Assembly (NCBI GenBank): GCA_905147135.1
Contig: LR990041.1
Span: 9,361,907-9,425,906 of the forward strand
Reading direction: 5' to 3'
Origin: Blastobasis lacticolella
Lineage: Eukaryota > Arthropoda > Insecta > Lepidoptera > Blastobasidae
Length of the DNA stretch: 64,000 nucleotides
The stretch's first letter is position 1. Every line of letters begins with the position of its first letter. Position numbers and translations under genes: made by a program. The notes beneath the pieces were generated by a model. That model did not search any database. It was not told the DNA's origin and was given only the letters and a program-made list of their open reading frames with translations. Below, piece by piece: positions 1 through 11,269 of this stretch.

Positions 1-3000
1 TGCCCTGCTGTCTAATAAGATCCTAATAGGCTGTTGTTCTACCTTCTTGTCCCGTACCGTGTGTGTGGTTAGGATAATTCCCATGCACTCCGGTTGAAAG
101 ATCGTGTTGTACTTACCCAGTGGGGCAGCTATTTTAATGTTTAGGTCTTCGGAGAAAACTCCGCAACCTGTACCTGAGTCTGTTTTGGACCCGTCAGTAA
201 AGATCCTTACTTCTCGTATGTTTTAGCCCTCCCGCGGGTCCTCGTACAGTTGGATCTTTTACTTCTTGACCGTTTCTACCTGCTTTGATATTCGGTCGCT
301 AATGGCCTCCATCATTGGTTCCACTTTTGTTTCATCGTAGTAAAGTACCGTATGCGGGAGCGACACTTTGTCCAATAGATTTGAGTGTTTTAAACGTACC
401 ATAGCTATTGTTGCCTCTTGTTGTACGTGAAGGCGGAGTGGTGTTAGGTTGAGCATAGCTTCCAGGGCTGCAGTTGGGGTTGTCCTCATGCAGCCGCTAA
501 CTGCCATGCAGGCTAGCCTTTGCAGTTTTTGTAATTTTGCTATTGTGGTGGATTGCTTGGTTTTAGTCCACCATACTACCGCTCCGTAGCAGAACATAGG
601 CCTAATTCCTTTTTTGTATAGCCACATTATGACTTTGGGGGATAGTCCCCAGGTCTTCCCTATCATCCTCCTGCATTACCAGAAGGATATTGTAGCTTTG
701 TTGTACCTTGATTCAATGTGGTTGTTCCAGGTTAATTTGTTATCAAGTATTACTCCTAAATATTTTACCTCCGTTGATAGAGTAAGTTGTGTTTTAGAGA
801 CTGGGTAGTCTATAGTTACCTAAAATCCGTTTATTCGTAAACATTACCATCTCTGTCTTCGTTCGATTAACTGAGAGTCCATACTCATTACACCACAGTT
901 CCACCATTTTCAGAGCCCTCTGTGTAACTCCAGTGACGGTGTCCGCGTTGTTTCCAGTAATGAGTATGGCCAGATCATCAGCATAACCTACTGTGAAAAA
1001 ATAATTAGAGTTTAGTTTAGATATTAGTGTATTAGCCACCAAATTCCATAGAAGAGGTGACAGGACTCCACCTTGTGGGCAACCTCTTACCACTGATACC
1101 TGTTTGTTAGGATTACTATCTAGTTGAATGACTCTTTTGCTAAGCATGTTCTCTATCCATCCCGAGATAGTTACCGGGACATTGTGTTTATTTAATGCGT
1201 TTTTAATGCTTGTGAAGTTAGTTTTGTCAAAGGCCCCCTCTATATCTATAAAAGTACCTAGACATATTGCTTTATTTTGAATTGCATTTTCGATTTTCCC
1301 AACTACTGCATGCAGTGCCGATTCTGTAGATTTACCCTTTGTATATGCATGTTGATTCTTGTGCAGGGGATATGTTATGAGTGCCTTATCTCTAATCTCC
1401 TTGTCGCACAGGCGTTCAAGGGTCTTGAGGAGGAAAGAGGTAAGACTGATTGGTCTGAACGATTTCGTATCGGTGTAATCCTTTTTCCTGGCTTTGGTAT
1501 AAAGGTGACTCTTACCTTCCGCTATTTAGACGGTATATATCTGTGAGCCAAACATGCTCTTAATATATCCGTCAGCAGGTGTATCATGCGTTCGCCTGCC
1601 CATTTTAAAAGTCCAGGGAAGATTTCGTCTGGCCCCGCTGTTTTAAATGTTTGGAAACTGTTAATGGCCCAGTTTACTGACTCACTGGTAACTACTTCAC
1701 TTGCAATTTTCCAGTCCTCTGCGGTGGGTGTGTATGCCTCCTCGGTGATATCCGAGTTGTTTGTATTGTGGATTTTACATCCGGGGAAGTGTGTTTGAAG
1801 TAGGGTTTTCTCCGACTCCTCAGCAGTGCTTTTCATTGTACTGTCTGGTTTGCGCAGTACACCTTGTTGTGTTTCCATAGGTTTGGATAGGACTTTCCTT
1901 ACCCGGTTTGCCTGTTCGTTGGATTCGATGTTGGTACAGTACTTTTTCCATGTTGTGTACTTCATGAACCTGATTTCTTTTTTATACTTTGCTTTTTCAT
2001 CTTTGTATAATTCCCAGTCTTCCTCAGATCTAGTGTGCATTGCTCTGTTGAACCGTTGTCTCACCTTTTTCCTAATTCTGTCTAATTTGGGACCCCACCA
2101 CGGTTGCTGTTTGGCGGCGGGATTGGAGACTCCTGGTTTGGGACAGCTGTTATGATAGCAGTTAATGATTAACTTTGTTAGTTGTTCTACCTGTTTTTCT
2201 ATTTGTTGCGTGTCGGTTAGTTTTAGTGGTTTACTCATGCGTTTAACCTCTTCCTCAACCAGAACTGTGTATTTATGAATGTTTGTCTTTCTCGGGTTTC
2301 TACGTAGCACCGTGTTAGTATTAGCTATGTTTAAATCGTACAGAATCCACCTGTGGTCTAAACAGGATGCCTCAGAAGAGACTCTCCAGTTCGATATTAG
2401 TTTGGCCGCGGTTTCTGTAGCTAGTGTTAGATCAATTATCGTTTGACTTCTTTTATTTACAAAGGTCGGTTCTGCACCGTTGTTAATAATTAGCAGGTTA
2501 GTTGTGAACAGGTATTCAACTAGCAGTTTACCTCTATTGTTTTCATTCTTCATCCCCCATAGTGGATGATGTGCATTTGCGTCCGTCCCAATAATGAGCT
2601 CCAGCTTGGATTCTTCACACCATTTCACTAGCTGAATTAGTTCATTAGATGGCGGGTCGTCCTGTTCTGGCATGTAGACAGATGCAATGACCATGTCCTG
2701 CTGCTTGGGATCTAATTTGTTGGTTATCCTTATAGCTGTTAGATCTCTGTAACAGTAATTAAGGAGTTGTTGTGCATGTATATTGTTACTAGTATATGTG
2801 CATGTTCTAGGTGATTCAGTCGAATTGTATATCTTACCTCCTGTATGTAGGAGACCGCATATGCGGTCCACCCTAATCCAGGGCCTTGGATTAGGGCGAT
2901 GGTGGTGTTGTGGACCTCCAGCCACTTGCGTAGTTGAGCCGTGGCGGTTTGACTGTGATGGAGGTTGATTTGGATGATGTTGATGTTGGGGTTAGGCGAA

Positions 3001-3014
3001 GTCAGCGCCATCAT
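1..3014 (-). pseudogene. LINE copy A ORF2: endonuclease, reverse transcriptase, RNase H (decayed)
   Basis: Read on the minus strand, the N-terminus carries an endonuclease-like start (IIQINLHHSQTA) and further on TDANAHHPLWG and SCLDHRW. The reverse transcriptase follows, with RGCPQGGVLSPLLWN and the GYADDLAIL catalytic box near 950-1090, then a thumb region at 259-666 and an RNase H start (FTDGSKTDSGTG) near 180-210. Breaks visible by comparison with the intact sibling are a frameshift near 2880, a TGG to TAG change at 1522-1524, a one-base loss in an A run near 1485, a frameshift near 795-830, and a stop near 680. The protein cannot be made in one piece. Confidence 0.85.
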
Positions 3015-3055
3015 CCATGAGCGCTCTCTCCTCCTCGTCCAGACTCATATCGCCC

Positions 3056-4454
3056 CTAGGTTGCGGGAGCATTCGTCGTCGCTGCCGCCGACGATGGCGG
3101 TAGCAGCGACTCTGTCTGGAGTGTTGTAGGGCCTGGAATGGCCGTATCTACCACTTCCGTCTGTGCTGGGGGGGTGTCCTGCTTCTCCTCCTCTTCGGCT
3201 CTTCCCGCCGGGCGCTCCGAAAACTTCCCCCCCACGACCTGTAACTTCACGTAGACTGACCCTAAACAGAAACACAGCCTACGCTGTCTCTCCAGCAGTG
3301 TGGGGACGATAGTTTCCGGAACGCTGACCACGACGAAGGTATTCCCCGTTTGCACGTCAACCTTATGGACTCGCCACGCGTCCACCGGAGCCCAATCGTT
3401 TTGGTAGCGCAGCGTCTTGCCTATCAATTTTGCATCTGGCCATTCGCCGGGTACCAGGATACCGCAGCGAACGCGTCGTTGGAGCTCGTGCTCTTCCTTT
3501 ACACAGATGGTATCTCCACTGCTCAGGATGACATTCTGTAGCGTGTTCCTGACCCACTCGTTGGCGTCAGTACTGAGGCACCACAGCTTCAGATTACCAT
3601 CTGTGCAAATCGGTTTCCCTTGGAAGCCCGGGCCCAGCCTCAAGTTGTTACTTGCTGCCTCCATGATCTTTTGGCAGAGTAGCTTTTCCACCTCAGTGGC
3701 TTGTTCCCGGCCCAGATGATTTTTCTGGTTGGTGACCCCCACCGCCAAGTTTGGTTTCGCTGCAGCAGCGTAACTACCAGGCTGTGGTCTACGCGGAGTC
3801 GCAAACTTCTGTCGTTTAGGACCCTCCCTCGGCGTGATGGTATCGTCGAGACGGTTCCTCTTGACTGGGGTTTGCGCCTCCTCGTGACCAGCAATACCTT
3901 GTAGCGCAGTTCCGGGGTTCCTACATGGCCGGTACGCCTTTGGAGGCGGTCTGCCCACCACAGGATGAGTTGCCTTACCTGTGGCCGGCAGCCCAGCGTC
4001 CTTGGACGTCCCAGGTCGGGGAAAGAGAGGCAAGGCGTCTGTATTCCTTTGCCCTCTTTTTTTTGCTTGGCCTCACTTTCCTGGTCCTTTTAGCCACCTT
4101 GGCCGGTACCCTCGGAGCCACCAGAGTCCATCCCTCGTCCATCGGATCAGGCTCTGGTTGTTGTTGTGAGGTTGTGGTCACCTGGCTCGGTGTCGCTTCG
4201 CTAGGCCCAGCAGCAGTGTTCTCTGCCACTATGTTCCCAGCTACTGCCACTCCTGCCGGAACCTCAACTTCGACGGTGGGGCCGCTCGTACCGGCCGGCC
4301 TTGGTCCCAGGGATTTCTCCGTGGAACCAACACCGACCGGTATGGGGCCCGCTGGCCGCCTGCCACGTGTCAGAGGCTTGCCTCCCCTACCGCGCTGTCC
4401 CTGCGCGTGTTTGTACTCGGATGCTGTTGTTTGATTGCAGTTGTTGGTATGCAT
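3056..4454 (-). pseudogene. LINE copy A ORF1 (gag-like, DUF4780-type domain, frameshifted)
   Basis: Two overlapping reading frames (3975-4454, then 3056-4033) together make one ORF1 product, so there is a frameshift between 3975 and 4033. The first part is basic and low in complexity (KKKRAKEYRR). The second carries KRNRLDDTITP and a C-terminal domain with WRVHKVDV and CFCLGSVYVK, matching the conserved part of the sibling ORF1 at 59545-61146. I read this as the DUF4780-type domain known from arthropod retroelement ORF1 proteins. No CCHC zinc knuckle is seen. Presumed role: RNA binding in the retrotransposition particle. Confidence 0.7.
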
Positions 4455-5100
4455 ATTGGAGTACTGCTAGTTTTCATCCTTCCGGTTTCCCACTCGCCAC
4501 GGAGCCCGAACCTGGGGTGCCCTTTTTAAGAGGCACCAGGATTACCGGAAGGATATAGGGTTGAAGAGTTGGGAGTCATGCGCGACATTGGCAGGCGATT
4601 GATCCTGAGTGGTTAGCGCAAGACCGCCCGTTTGAGAGGAACTCCAGACCAAAGACGGGTGTTGCGATCGGCGGGCACAACCGCCGGCCCACCTCACGCT
4701 CAGCCACCAGGATTCCTTCATCCCTCCGTAGGGGTCTCCACGCACGGCACAAACACGTGGGTGGCACGGTTCTACCCGTCGCTAGCCCGCATAATAAATT
4801 ATACGGTGGCGATTCGGGCCCGTGACTGTTGTGCCACGAATCAGTCACAGTTTAAAGAGCTGCTGGTCAACACTTATTTAATGGCGGTGCTTGTTTGCCA
4901 TGTCATAGGATCGTCATCGGGATTACTGTGTCTTTTACTGAGGTACTCACGCAGCTGAGATACCCCAACACTCCCTGTTGGCCCTACCGCCTCGGTCCGG
5001 GACTGCTTATTTCGGTTACCCTTTATTCGCAGCTATCCTGCATACTACAGGACTGTCCACTATCCGCCACCTGTGACCCGATAGGTAGCTGAGGCTCGCC

Positions 5101-5621
5101 CCCATAGGAGTTACCGTTTTACGTTATAGTAGTAGCCAGGAGGTTATTTTATTATTAGCGCACGCACGAACAAAACAATACGTACGATAACAACACGACC
5201 GGCGCGAGCGAGTAGGTAGTGTCGCGTATTCGCAGTGGCTACCTGCGCAAGACTTCATTTTAAATTTGTTTTAATGAGAACATCAATAACTTATAGAATT
5301 GTAATTAAAGTAGTAAAGCATATTGGTAATTAACATGGTCAAGGTGGACCTCGAGCCCTCGCGTGCGAGTGAACAACCGCGATTGTGTTGCATACATTAT
5401 TTTTTACAACGTTCACCATGTACCAATGACTCTTTTCTGAGTTATGTATGTACATCTAGTAAACATGATCCAATTTCAGCATGCAAGCAAGTATTTAGCA
5501 TGGAAGAAAGCCAACAGCATGCAGCGTACAAGCAAGCATTGCATCATGCAAGTACGAACGCACCGGCTCCGGCACTCATTTCCTTTTTAGACGTCGTCTA
5601 ACACATGTTTCATCCTTACAG
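5101..5621. other. Intron sequence upstream of the first host exon; nothing recognised
   Basis: Moderately AT-rich sequence between the 5' end of LINE copy A and the splice acceptor at 5621. No coding exon, RNA gene or repeat was recognised. It ends in a pyrimidine-rich acceptor (catccttacag). Confidence 0.5.
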
Positions 5622-5759
5622 AAAATGAAGCGCACGGTAGCTGAAGTGGTAGTGCCGGCGGTGCTCCGTCTATACTCTCGGTTGGCGCCGCGCGGCGGGC
5701 AGGCGGCCGCCTACCTCGTGAGGATCGCCAACGACATGCTCAACGACTACCGGAACGAG
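5622..5759 (+). CDS. Cap-D3: Penultimate coding exon, probable condensin-II subunit CAP-D3
   Basis: A 46-codon exon with an acceptor (ttacag) just before it and a donor (gag|gtaaca) just after. It starts and ends in phase 0. The product is helical (EVVVPAVLRLYSRL; IANDMLNDYRNE) and joins in frame to the exon at 29935, giving MLNDYRNE|IEELIENDEEL. This pattern of a short helical segment, a DYRNE-type sequence and an acidic helix resembles the C-terminal end of CAP-D3 (NCAPD3), a HEAT-repeat subunit of condensin II that acts in mitotic chromosome compaction. Upstream exons lie left of the window. The exon structure is well supported; the gene name is an inference from remembered family patterns. 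Another HEAT-repeat protein is possible. Confidence 0.5.
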
Positions 5760-5790
5760 GTAACACATCACATTGCGAACAGCCGTCTGG

Positions 5791-6275
5791 AGGACATTTC
5801 GAATTCGACGGGTCCTCTCCCTCCTCCTCGGTGTTTCCTTTGGGCTATCTCCACACTGCATACTGCTACAGCCCTCTGAGGGCAGACATCTCAAATTCGA
5901 CGGGTCCTCTAGGTCTGTGTTTCCTTCGGACTATCCCCACACTGCATACTGCTACAGCCCTCTGAGGGCAGACATCTCCAATTCGATGGCTCCTCTAGGT
6001 CTGTGTTTCCTTTGGACTATCCACAATTGCATACTGCAACAGCCCTCTGGGGGCAGACATCACAAATTCGACGGCTCCTCTAGATCTGTGTTTCCTTTGG
6101 ACTATCCACAACTGCATACAGCAACAGCCCTCTGGGGGCAGACATCTCAAATTCGACGGGTCCTCTAGCTCTGTGTTTCCTTTGGACTATCCACAACTGC
6201 ATACTGCAACAGCCCTCTGGGGGCAGTCATCTCAAATTCGACGGGTCCCTCTAGCTCTGTGTTTCCTTTGGACTA
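5791..6275 (+). repeat. 85-bp minisatellite, about 5.5 copies
   Basis: Units start near 5791, 5885, 5971, 6056, 6141 and 6226, a period of 85 bp after a longer first unit. Each carries attcgacggg, tgtgtttcctttgg and acagccctctg. Copies differ by a few bases. The array starts about 30 bp after the 5' splice site of the exon at 5622-5759. Confidence 0.9.
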
Positions 6276-6421
6276 TGGCATGGGATCGTTCAAGAGGTAT
6301 ATTAGAGCTCTCTTCATAGGCGGACAACGCATTTGTGTTGCTGATGTCCATAGGCGGCGGTGACGCCTTTCCATCAGGTTGCCCGGTTGACTGTTTGTCT
6401 GCCGTATCATTTTAAAAAAGC
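6276..6421 (+). mobile_element. Dispersed retroposon fragment with A-rich tail
   Basis: Contains acaacgcatttgtgttgctg, gtccataggcggcgg and ccatcaggttgcccg, followed by ttttaaaaaag. Related copies are at 33920-34255 and 50125-50293. This sequence is common in moth genomes as a retroposon 3' end. Too short to assign a family. Confidence 0.5.
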
Positions 6422-6844
6422 CACAGGAAACCTCATCAAAATACTTTCAGCGCAGACAAACAAAAAGCATTTTTGTCCCTACATCTTAGTGGGTACTGTT
6501 TTGGAAACCCTGTTTAAGACTGCTATTAAGTAGCATTATAAAATAAGATCGTTAATTAGACAATAAACCTGATTTATGTTCTGTGCGTTGCGAATGTTTA
6601 AATTAATACCTACTAACCTGTATTGTATTCTCGTGTAAGTGACTAATTATGTCTTTAATGAGAATAAATGATCTTTAAAGACAAATAACCATAAAACTAT
6701 TTTTTCTAACAAACTAAATGAGGAAGTTTCCTAATATCGATATTGCCATATTTAATGACATTGTGTTAAAATACAGTACAAAACTAACAAGCCAGCGAAA
6801 AAAAAATTTAAAATCCGTCCATAAATGTTGTATAACGACGTTGA
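6422..6844. other. AT-rich stretch, nothing recognised
   Basis: No exon, RNA gene or repeat copy was recognised here. Confidence 0.5.
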
Positions 6845-7197
6845 CGAATATTTAGGTTTACATATTTTTTCGCGAAATGATTGCTGCCGCGATCTAGCTG
6901 TGACGTCATCAGGCCGGTATCCCGCCCGCCACTATGGGGCTACCCATACACTGAAACTCTTAGTGACTGTATCTTCGGAAGCGTAATAGCTTTATACTTA
7001 AACTATTCACAGAGTATGTGTTACTATGGCCGCTATAACAACGAATAATAATAATAAATCGAAAATAAGGGCGGGCTCCATACATGAAATGTGATTTATG
7101 GCGTTTTCAGAGGACCTTAATTTTCTCTATCACGTAGGGGTTTACTTACATGCATCACACTTTGGGAGAACGGCACTGGTCTAGTGGCAGCGTGCTT
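6845..7197 (+). repeat. Dispersed repeat, inverted partner at 28135-28500
   Basis: Shared blocks with the reverse complement of 28135-28500 include tgacgtcatcaggccggtat, cccgcccgccactatgg, agtgactgtatcttcgga, gttactatggccgctataac and catcacactttgggaga. The end reads ggcactggtctagtggca here and ggcactaatctagtggcaac in the partner. No coding capacity. The family was not identified. Confidence 0.75.
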
Positions 7198-7270
7198 GCG
7201 AGACCGATAACCGAGGTTAAGCAATGCTCGCTATGTTCGGGAGCCGGATGGGTTACCGTTTCGTAGTTTG
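7170..7270 (+). repeat. 5S rRNA-like / tRNA-like promoter segment, possible SINE head
   Basis: accgaggttaagcaatgctcg and ccggatgggttaccg resemble the internal control region of 5S rRNA (AAGCAxxxTCG and GGATGGGTGACCG types). Just upstream tggtctagtgg fits a tRNA A-box. The 5S-like part is interrupted and not a complete 5S gene. A 5S-derived SINE head is the likeliest reading; chance similarity is possible. Confidence 0.3.
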
Positions 7271-8574
7271 AGGCTAGTCTAACTGCTACGAGCTCGCCAC
7301 TGGATAGGTGTTTCTGCCAATATCGTTGGCAAAGCGAGGTTGACCAAGGCTTCCGCTGGGGACCCTGAAACTGTTTGAACAGTTAGACTCCGCGAGGGCA
7401 GTGGCGTGCATTTCATAAAGACAAAAAGACACTGCCTACCCTACCATTCTGTTCTGATCACAATTTTATAAATTTATATAATGGGTACCTAATTGCTACT
7501 CTACTAATTAATAAACAAAGCAGCTTAATCAGTCAAATCGAATGTCGGTGCTTGATTTATCGTATTTTCAACACAGCGCCACCTACCGAAAATTAGTGGT
7601 ACCTGTGTAATGTATCGTTGCTCGATACCGAATCGAATCCGATACTAGCGCCGCTATGGGCGCGTAACGGGAAAGACACAAACTGTTCGTGCCTTAATGT
7701 ACATATGTGTGCATTGTTGTTTATTTATCCTCATTGGTTTGCATTCCTATTAATACGTGGAACACTATGCCACAAATTTTCAATGCCTCATGTTTTAATA
7801 CCCCCTTTTATATGACAGTTGCATAAACTACTATTATGGTATACAGCCTACATTTGACCGTGTCCGGGCGCCCGATAAGAATTTAAAAAAGATAAGTGTT
7901 GCATAATGATTAAAAAGTTATTTTACGATACAGCTGTAATGAAATTAGTATGAGAAATGCTGTATCGAAAAGTAATTTTTAAAAATTTTATGGACTGGCG
8001 TGAAAAAACTGTATCCTTAAACGACTGTTTAATGTAATTAAAACATTGCGATACGAGTGTAGATAAACTACTGTTATTCTGTAATTGAAAATACTGAGAT
8101 GACGGGTGACCCGTCATTATTTGTTTTGAGTCGTTTTTGTTTTAATTTATAAAAGCAGTTATCTATCAGTGTAAAAAATTGATAACTTTAACTGTGAAAG
8201 TTGTTTAGGTGGTGTTTGTACAGAGAAAATAAAAAATAACTTATTTTCTAAACAATCTTTTAGTGAAAAAAAAACAAGTGATCGTGAAAGGCCGTTCTAA
8301 ACCAGCTTTGCAAATAGTATAAACCTCGTCGTTTTTGGAATCGTTTACATCTAGGTTTGAATCCATTTATGAAAAACAGGACCTTACATTTTAGGTACTT
8401 ATCATTTACATTTATGAGAAAAACAGGAACGCCAAAACAAAAACTTTATGTTGTGGACGCCAAAATCTATTTTAAGCGGATTTTTATTGAAATTATAGAC
8501 AATATATCAAACGAATGACAGACATTTTAGTTTTTGTCGCAAAAGTTTCCCCAAAGATTCTGTCTCCCGAGTTT
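7271..8574. other. AT-rich stretch, nothing recognised
   Basis: Long AT-rich sequence with short spurious frames only. No repeat or exon was recognised. Confidence 0.5.
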
Positions 8575-8850
8575 TTCCCCAAAATTGCGAAATAAATCCC
8601 CAATATGGCAAGCCTAGCACCGCGGGAGCCGGGCCTCGCCCGCAGCGCTTGCTGTCCTTGTCTTGCCTGCGTGCTTGACTGGTCCGCGACGATGCCGCAT
8701 CCGTGCCCCGTCTTTTCTGTACGTCAAAAAGTCCCGCGACCCGTCTGTGCCCTGTCTTCGTCTTGAGTCTTTTCTGTCTGGCCGGCGGAACGCACGATAT
8801 GTTCCTAAGGAACATTTCAGCAGTGTTTCACTCCAAATGACGAACCTTAG
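8575..8850 (-). other. GC-rich patch, unrecognised
   Basis: A sharply GC-rich block in AT-rich surroundings. Minus-strand frames are open for about 80-100 codons but basic and low in complexity, with no domain I recognise. It sits against the 3' end of a CR1-type LINE at 8850 and may be part of that element or a separate insertion. Confidence 0.25.
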
Positions 8851-9055
8851 CACGTAACAATATTTATTTATTTTTATTTAACAGTTTATTGCACACTATA
8901 ATCAGCATACATATATTACATAATGAAAAACGACACAACAGGCATTACTTATTTCTAAGAAGAAATCTCTTTCCTATAGAAGTGAGACATGATAGGGACG
9001 TCAGGGATGAGACGTGCGGTATATGTATAAAAACAGTCCGTTACACCACAAAGTA
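8850..9055 (-). mobile_element. 3'-end fragment of a CR1-type LINE
   Basis: The tatttatttatttttatttaa tract and gtttattgcacac followed by ttatttctaagaagaaatct match the corresponding 3' region of the LINE at 36745-38985 (gtttattgtacac, ttatttctaaaaagaaattt). The short microsatellite tail at the 3' end is typical of CR1-group LINEs. 5'-truncated, with no ORF left. Confidence 0.6.
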
Positions 9056-9064
9056 TATTTTCCT

Positions 9065-9416
9065 TCAGATAGACCAGTCCAGGTTTAAATCCAGGTCCAG
9101 CTTCAGCTCCATGTGCAATCCAGATCCAGCTCCAGGTCTAAGTGTAAGACTGGTTCCAAGTCTAGGACCAGTACCAGAACCAGGATTAAGACGCGGACCC
9201 AGACCAGAACTAAAACAAGAACCTAGACTTAGTCTTGATCGTGGACCTAGACCTAAACCTTTACCAGATTTGGATCAGAACTACGATATGGTCTTGGTGC
9301 TGGACCTGGTTTTGGACCTAGAGCTGAAGATGGAACTGGAGCTGGTACTGGCTAACAGGCCTAAACCCGTAACTGAACCTGGATCAGATCAGACCCCGAC
9401 CTCACCCTCGATCTGA
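9065..9416 (+). repeat. Degenerate GGACCT/AGGTCC hexamer minisatellite
   Basis: A run of degenerate hexamers (ccaggtccagcttcag, ggacctagacctaaacc, ctggacctggttttgg). The same motif builds the array at 25345-25855. The open frame here (arginine-, proline- and leucine-rich) is a by-product of the hexamer period. Confidence 0.8.
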
Positions 9417-9739
9417 CCTGAAGTCTAACATAAAAAAAAATGCGCGCATTTTCAAATTTAGAATTTTTAAATTATGAAATGGAAATGGCGGAAAAGAAGA
9501 CTGGGTAAGTATGTAGGGGAAGTGGACTATGGCCAAAAACGACATCGGTATAGTATTTACATTTAGCACCCTCAAATACATCCTTGTAAAAAAGGGCATC
9601 AAAATCTGACCGGCAATTCTTGAAAAAATATATATTTACTTGGCACATTTTGTATGGGAAGTGCCCTTTACTATGAACCGATGGAGTTATCGTTACAGTA
9701 TATGGGTTACACCTTCAACTCTATTCTTATACTGCATGA
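9417..9739. other. AT-rich spacer, nothing recognised
   Basis: No gene or repeat copy recognised between the hexamer array and the 140-bp tandem repeat. Confidence 0.4.
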
Positions 9740-10425
9740 TATCAAAACTGCCGAGACCGATTTTGATGTCGTGTGGCATAAGAACATTGAAGGTGCTCAA
9801 CCTATACTCCGTAACCATGTCGCTGCTGGTTCAAAGAATACGTCACTTGTCATACAACTGTGCGAAAGACATTTATTTTTCAAAAACTGCCGAGACCGAT
9901 TTTGTTGTCGTGCGGCATAAGAACAGAGCTGAAGGTCCTTAACCTATACTCCGGAACCATGTTGCTGCTGGTTCAAAGAATACGGCACATGTCATACAAG
10001 TATAACAAATGAATGCCTTTTTCTCAAAACTGCCGGGACCGATTTTGATATTGTGCGGCATAAGAACAGAGCTCAATGTGCTCAACTTATACTCCGTAAT
10101 CATGTCGCTGCTGGTTCAAATAATACGTTACTTGTCATACGAAAGACATACATTTTTCTCAAAACTGCCGGGACCGATTTTGATGTCGTGCGTCATATGA
10201 ACATAGCTGAAGATGCTCAACCTATACTCCGTAACCATGTCGCTGCTGGTTCATGGAATACGATACTTGACATACAAATGTGACAAATGAATGCTTTTTT
10301 CTCGAAACTGCCGGGTCCGATTTTGATATCGTGCGGCATAAGAACAGAGCTGAAGGTGCTCAACCTATACTCCGTAACCATGTCGCTGCTGGTTCAAAGA
10401 ATACGGAAATTGCCATACAAACAGT
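9740..10425 (+). repeat. Tandem repeat of about 140 bp, five copies
   Basis: The anchor ctgccgggaccgattttga recurs at 9748, 9887, 10030, 10165 and 10318, spaced 135 to 153 bp. Units share cggcataagaacagagctga and ccatgtcgctgctggttc. The array ends just before the hairpin at 10429-10454 and the YqaJ-type first exon at 10509, so it may be the subterminal repeat of that transposon. Confidence 0.85.
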
Positions 10426-10428
10426 ACA

Positions 10429-10454
10429 GTTCGTACAGTACTCACTGTACGAAC
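10429..10454. repeat. Perfect 11-bp inverted repeat with 4-base loop
   Basis: gttcgtacagt and actgtacgaac are perfect reverse complements separated by actc. The hairpin lies between the 140-bp tandem array and the start of the YqaJ-type frame. Confidence 0.8.
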
Positions 10455-10508
10455 ACGGAGAGCAGTTTTTATGCATTATTTCACTTATTATTCGTATAAA
10501 TTTTGAAG

Positions 10509-10636
10509 ATGGACAGTGGATTTGTGCATGGACAATTTAATAACTTACCAAAAGTGGACATTGCTATGGTTTTGGACTTTTTAGTCAACAATCCACTGTA
10601 CACAAGTGCAGAAATCAGAGGGGCGAAACTTTCCAC
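10509..10636 (+). pseudogene. First exon of a transposon-borne YqaJ-type nuclease gene
   Basis: An ATG-led frame of 42 codons plus 2 bases (MDSGFVHGQFNNLPKVD ... AEIRGAKLST) ending at a good donor (ccac|gtaagt). This N-terminus resembles the start of insect proteins that combine a SWIM-type zinc finger with a YqaJ exonuclease domain. The matching C-terminal part is at 22370-23389 on the same strand. The zinc-finger exon expected between them was not found in the intervening transposon-rich DNA. I infer that both parts belong to one interrupted transposon gene. Confidence 0.45.
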
Positions 10637-11269
10637 GTAAGTACCTACTTAGCCCTCAACCATCAAATATAAGTATATAACAATCATCACACGGAATAAC
10701 TTCTCATTCTCTTGTAGGTATTCCGTCTAGGTAGTTTTGTTTAATTTAGGTCCTAACATAAATAAATCAAAATTCAAAATTTATTGATTGATTAGGACAT
10801 TAAATATCTCTTTCAATCGTCAAAAAGGAGGGGGGTAGGATAGTAGGAAGGAAGCACACAGTGACACGCTAGCCGCCTCATGGCCGCAGCAAACCCACGA
10901 CAATCACGACCGGACCGTGACCGACAATGCCTGGCAGAGCCGGACCGCGCTGAATATATTATATAAGTATGTCTAGTATAATTAAGAAAAACCACCTAAA
11001 ACTACAGCAAAAGTAAGCCAATCCATTAAGGCAGCACCCGTTCACGAGTATAACTCAGGGCCCAGCCGTCGTCTAATTCAACCATATTTGAGGGACAGGA
11101 GCGACCCGGCCCCCACGCTACCGCCAGACAGACTTTTAAGTAAGCGTACATTACACATGCTGCATGTGATTTGTAGCCGCTCCCACCCTACTCTATCCTA
11201 TCCATGCCCTACCCCTAGCTTACCCCTACCGTATTCTCCCACTACCTTACTGGACTAACTAATAAACTG
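10637..11269. other. Unrecognised sequence with a GC-rich patch
   Basis: Mostly non-coding. 10840-10960 is GC-rich (gccgcctcatggccgcagc) without a recognisable product. From about 11190 on it becomes a pyrimidine-rich ccctacc/cttaccc low-complexity tract. Confidence 0.4.

Larger units (their letters stand above)
1..5100 (-). mobile_element. Dead RNase-H-bearing non-LTR retrotransposon (LINE copy A)
   Basis: A minus-strand LINE with a 5' UTR (about 4455-5100), ORF1 (3056-4454) and ORF2 (1-3014), entering the window inside its RNase H domain. The order endonuclease, reverse transcriptase, RNase H and the ORF1 type fit the I/LOA/R1 group of LINEs; I do not assign a clade. It is the sibling of the plus-strand LINE at 58720-64000: the 5' UTRs share stretches around 4560-4760 and 59095-59290, and the proteins align throughout. 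This copy is broken by several frameshifts and nonsense codons. The 5' end near 5100 is estimated from where similarity to the other copy fades. Confidence 0.85.

Noticed and set aside
7207..7268. 5S rRNA gene
   Set aside because: Only the internal control region is similar and it is interrupted; the ends of a 5S gene are absent.
8507..8853. Open minus-strand frames in the GC-rich patch
   Set aside because: Basic, low-complexity products with no domain and no splice context.
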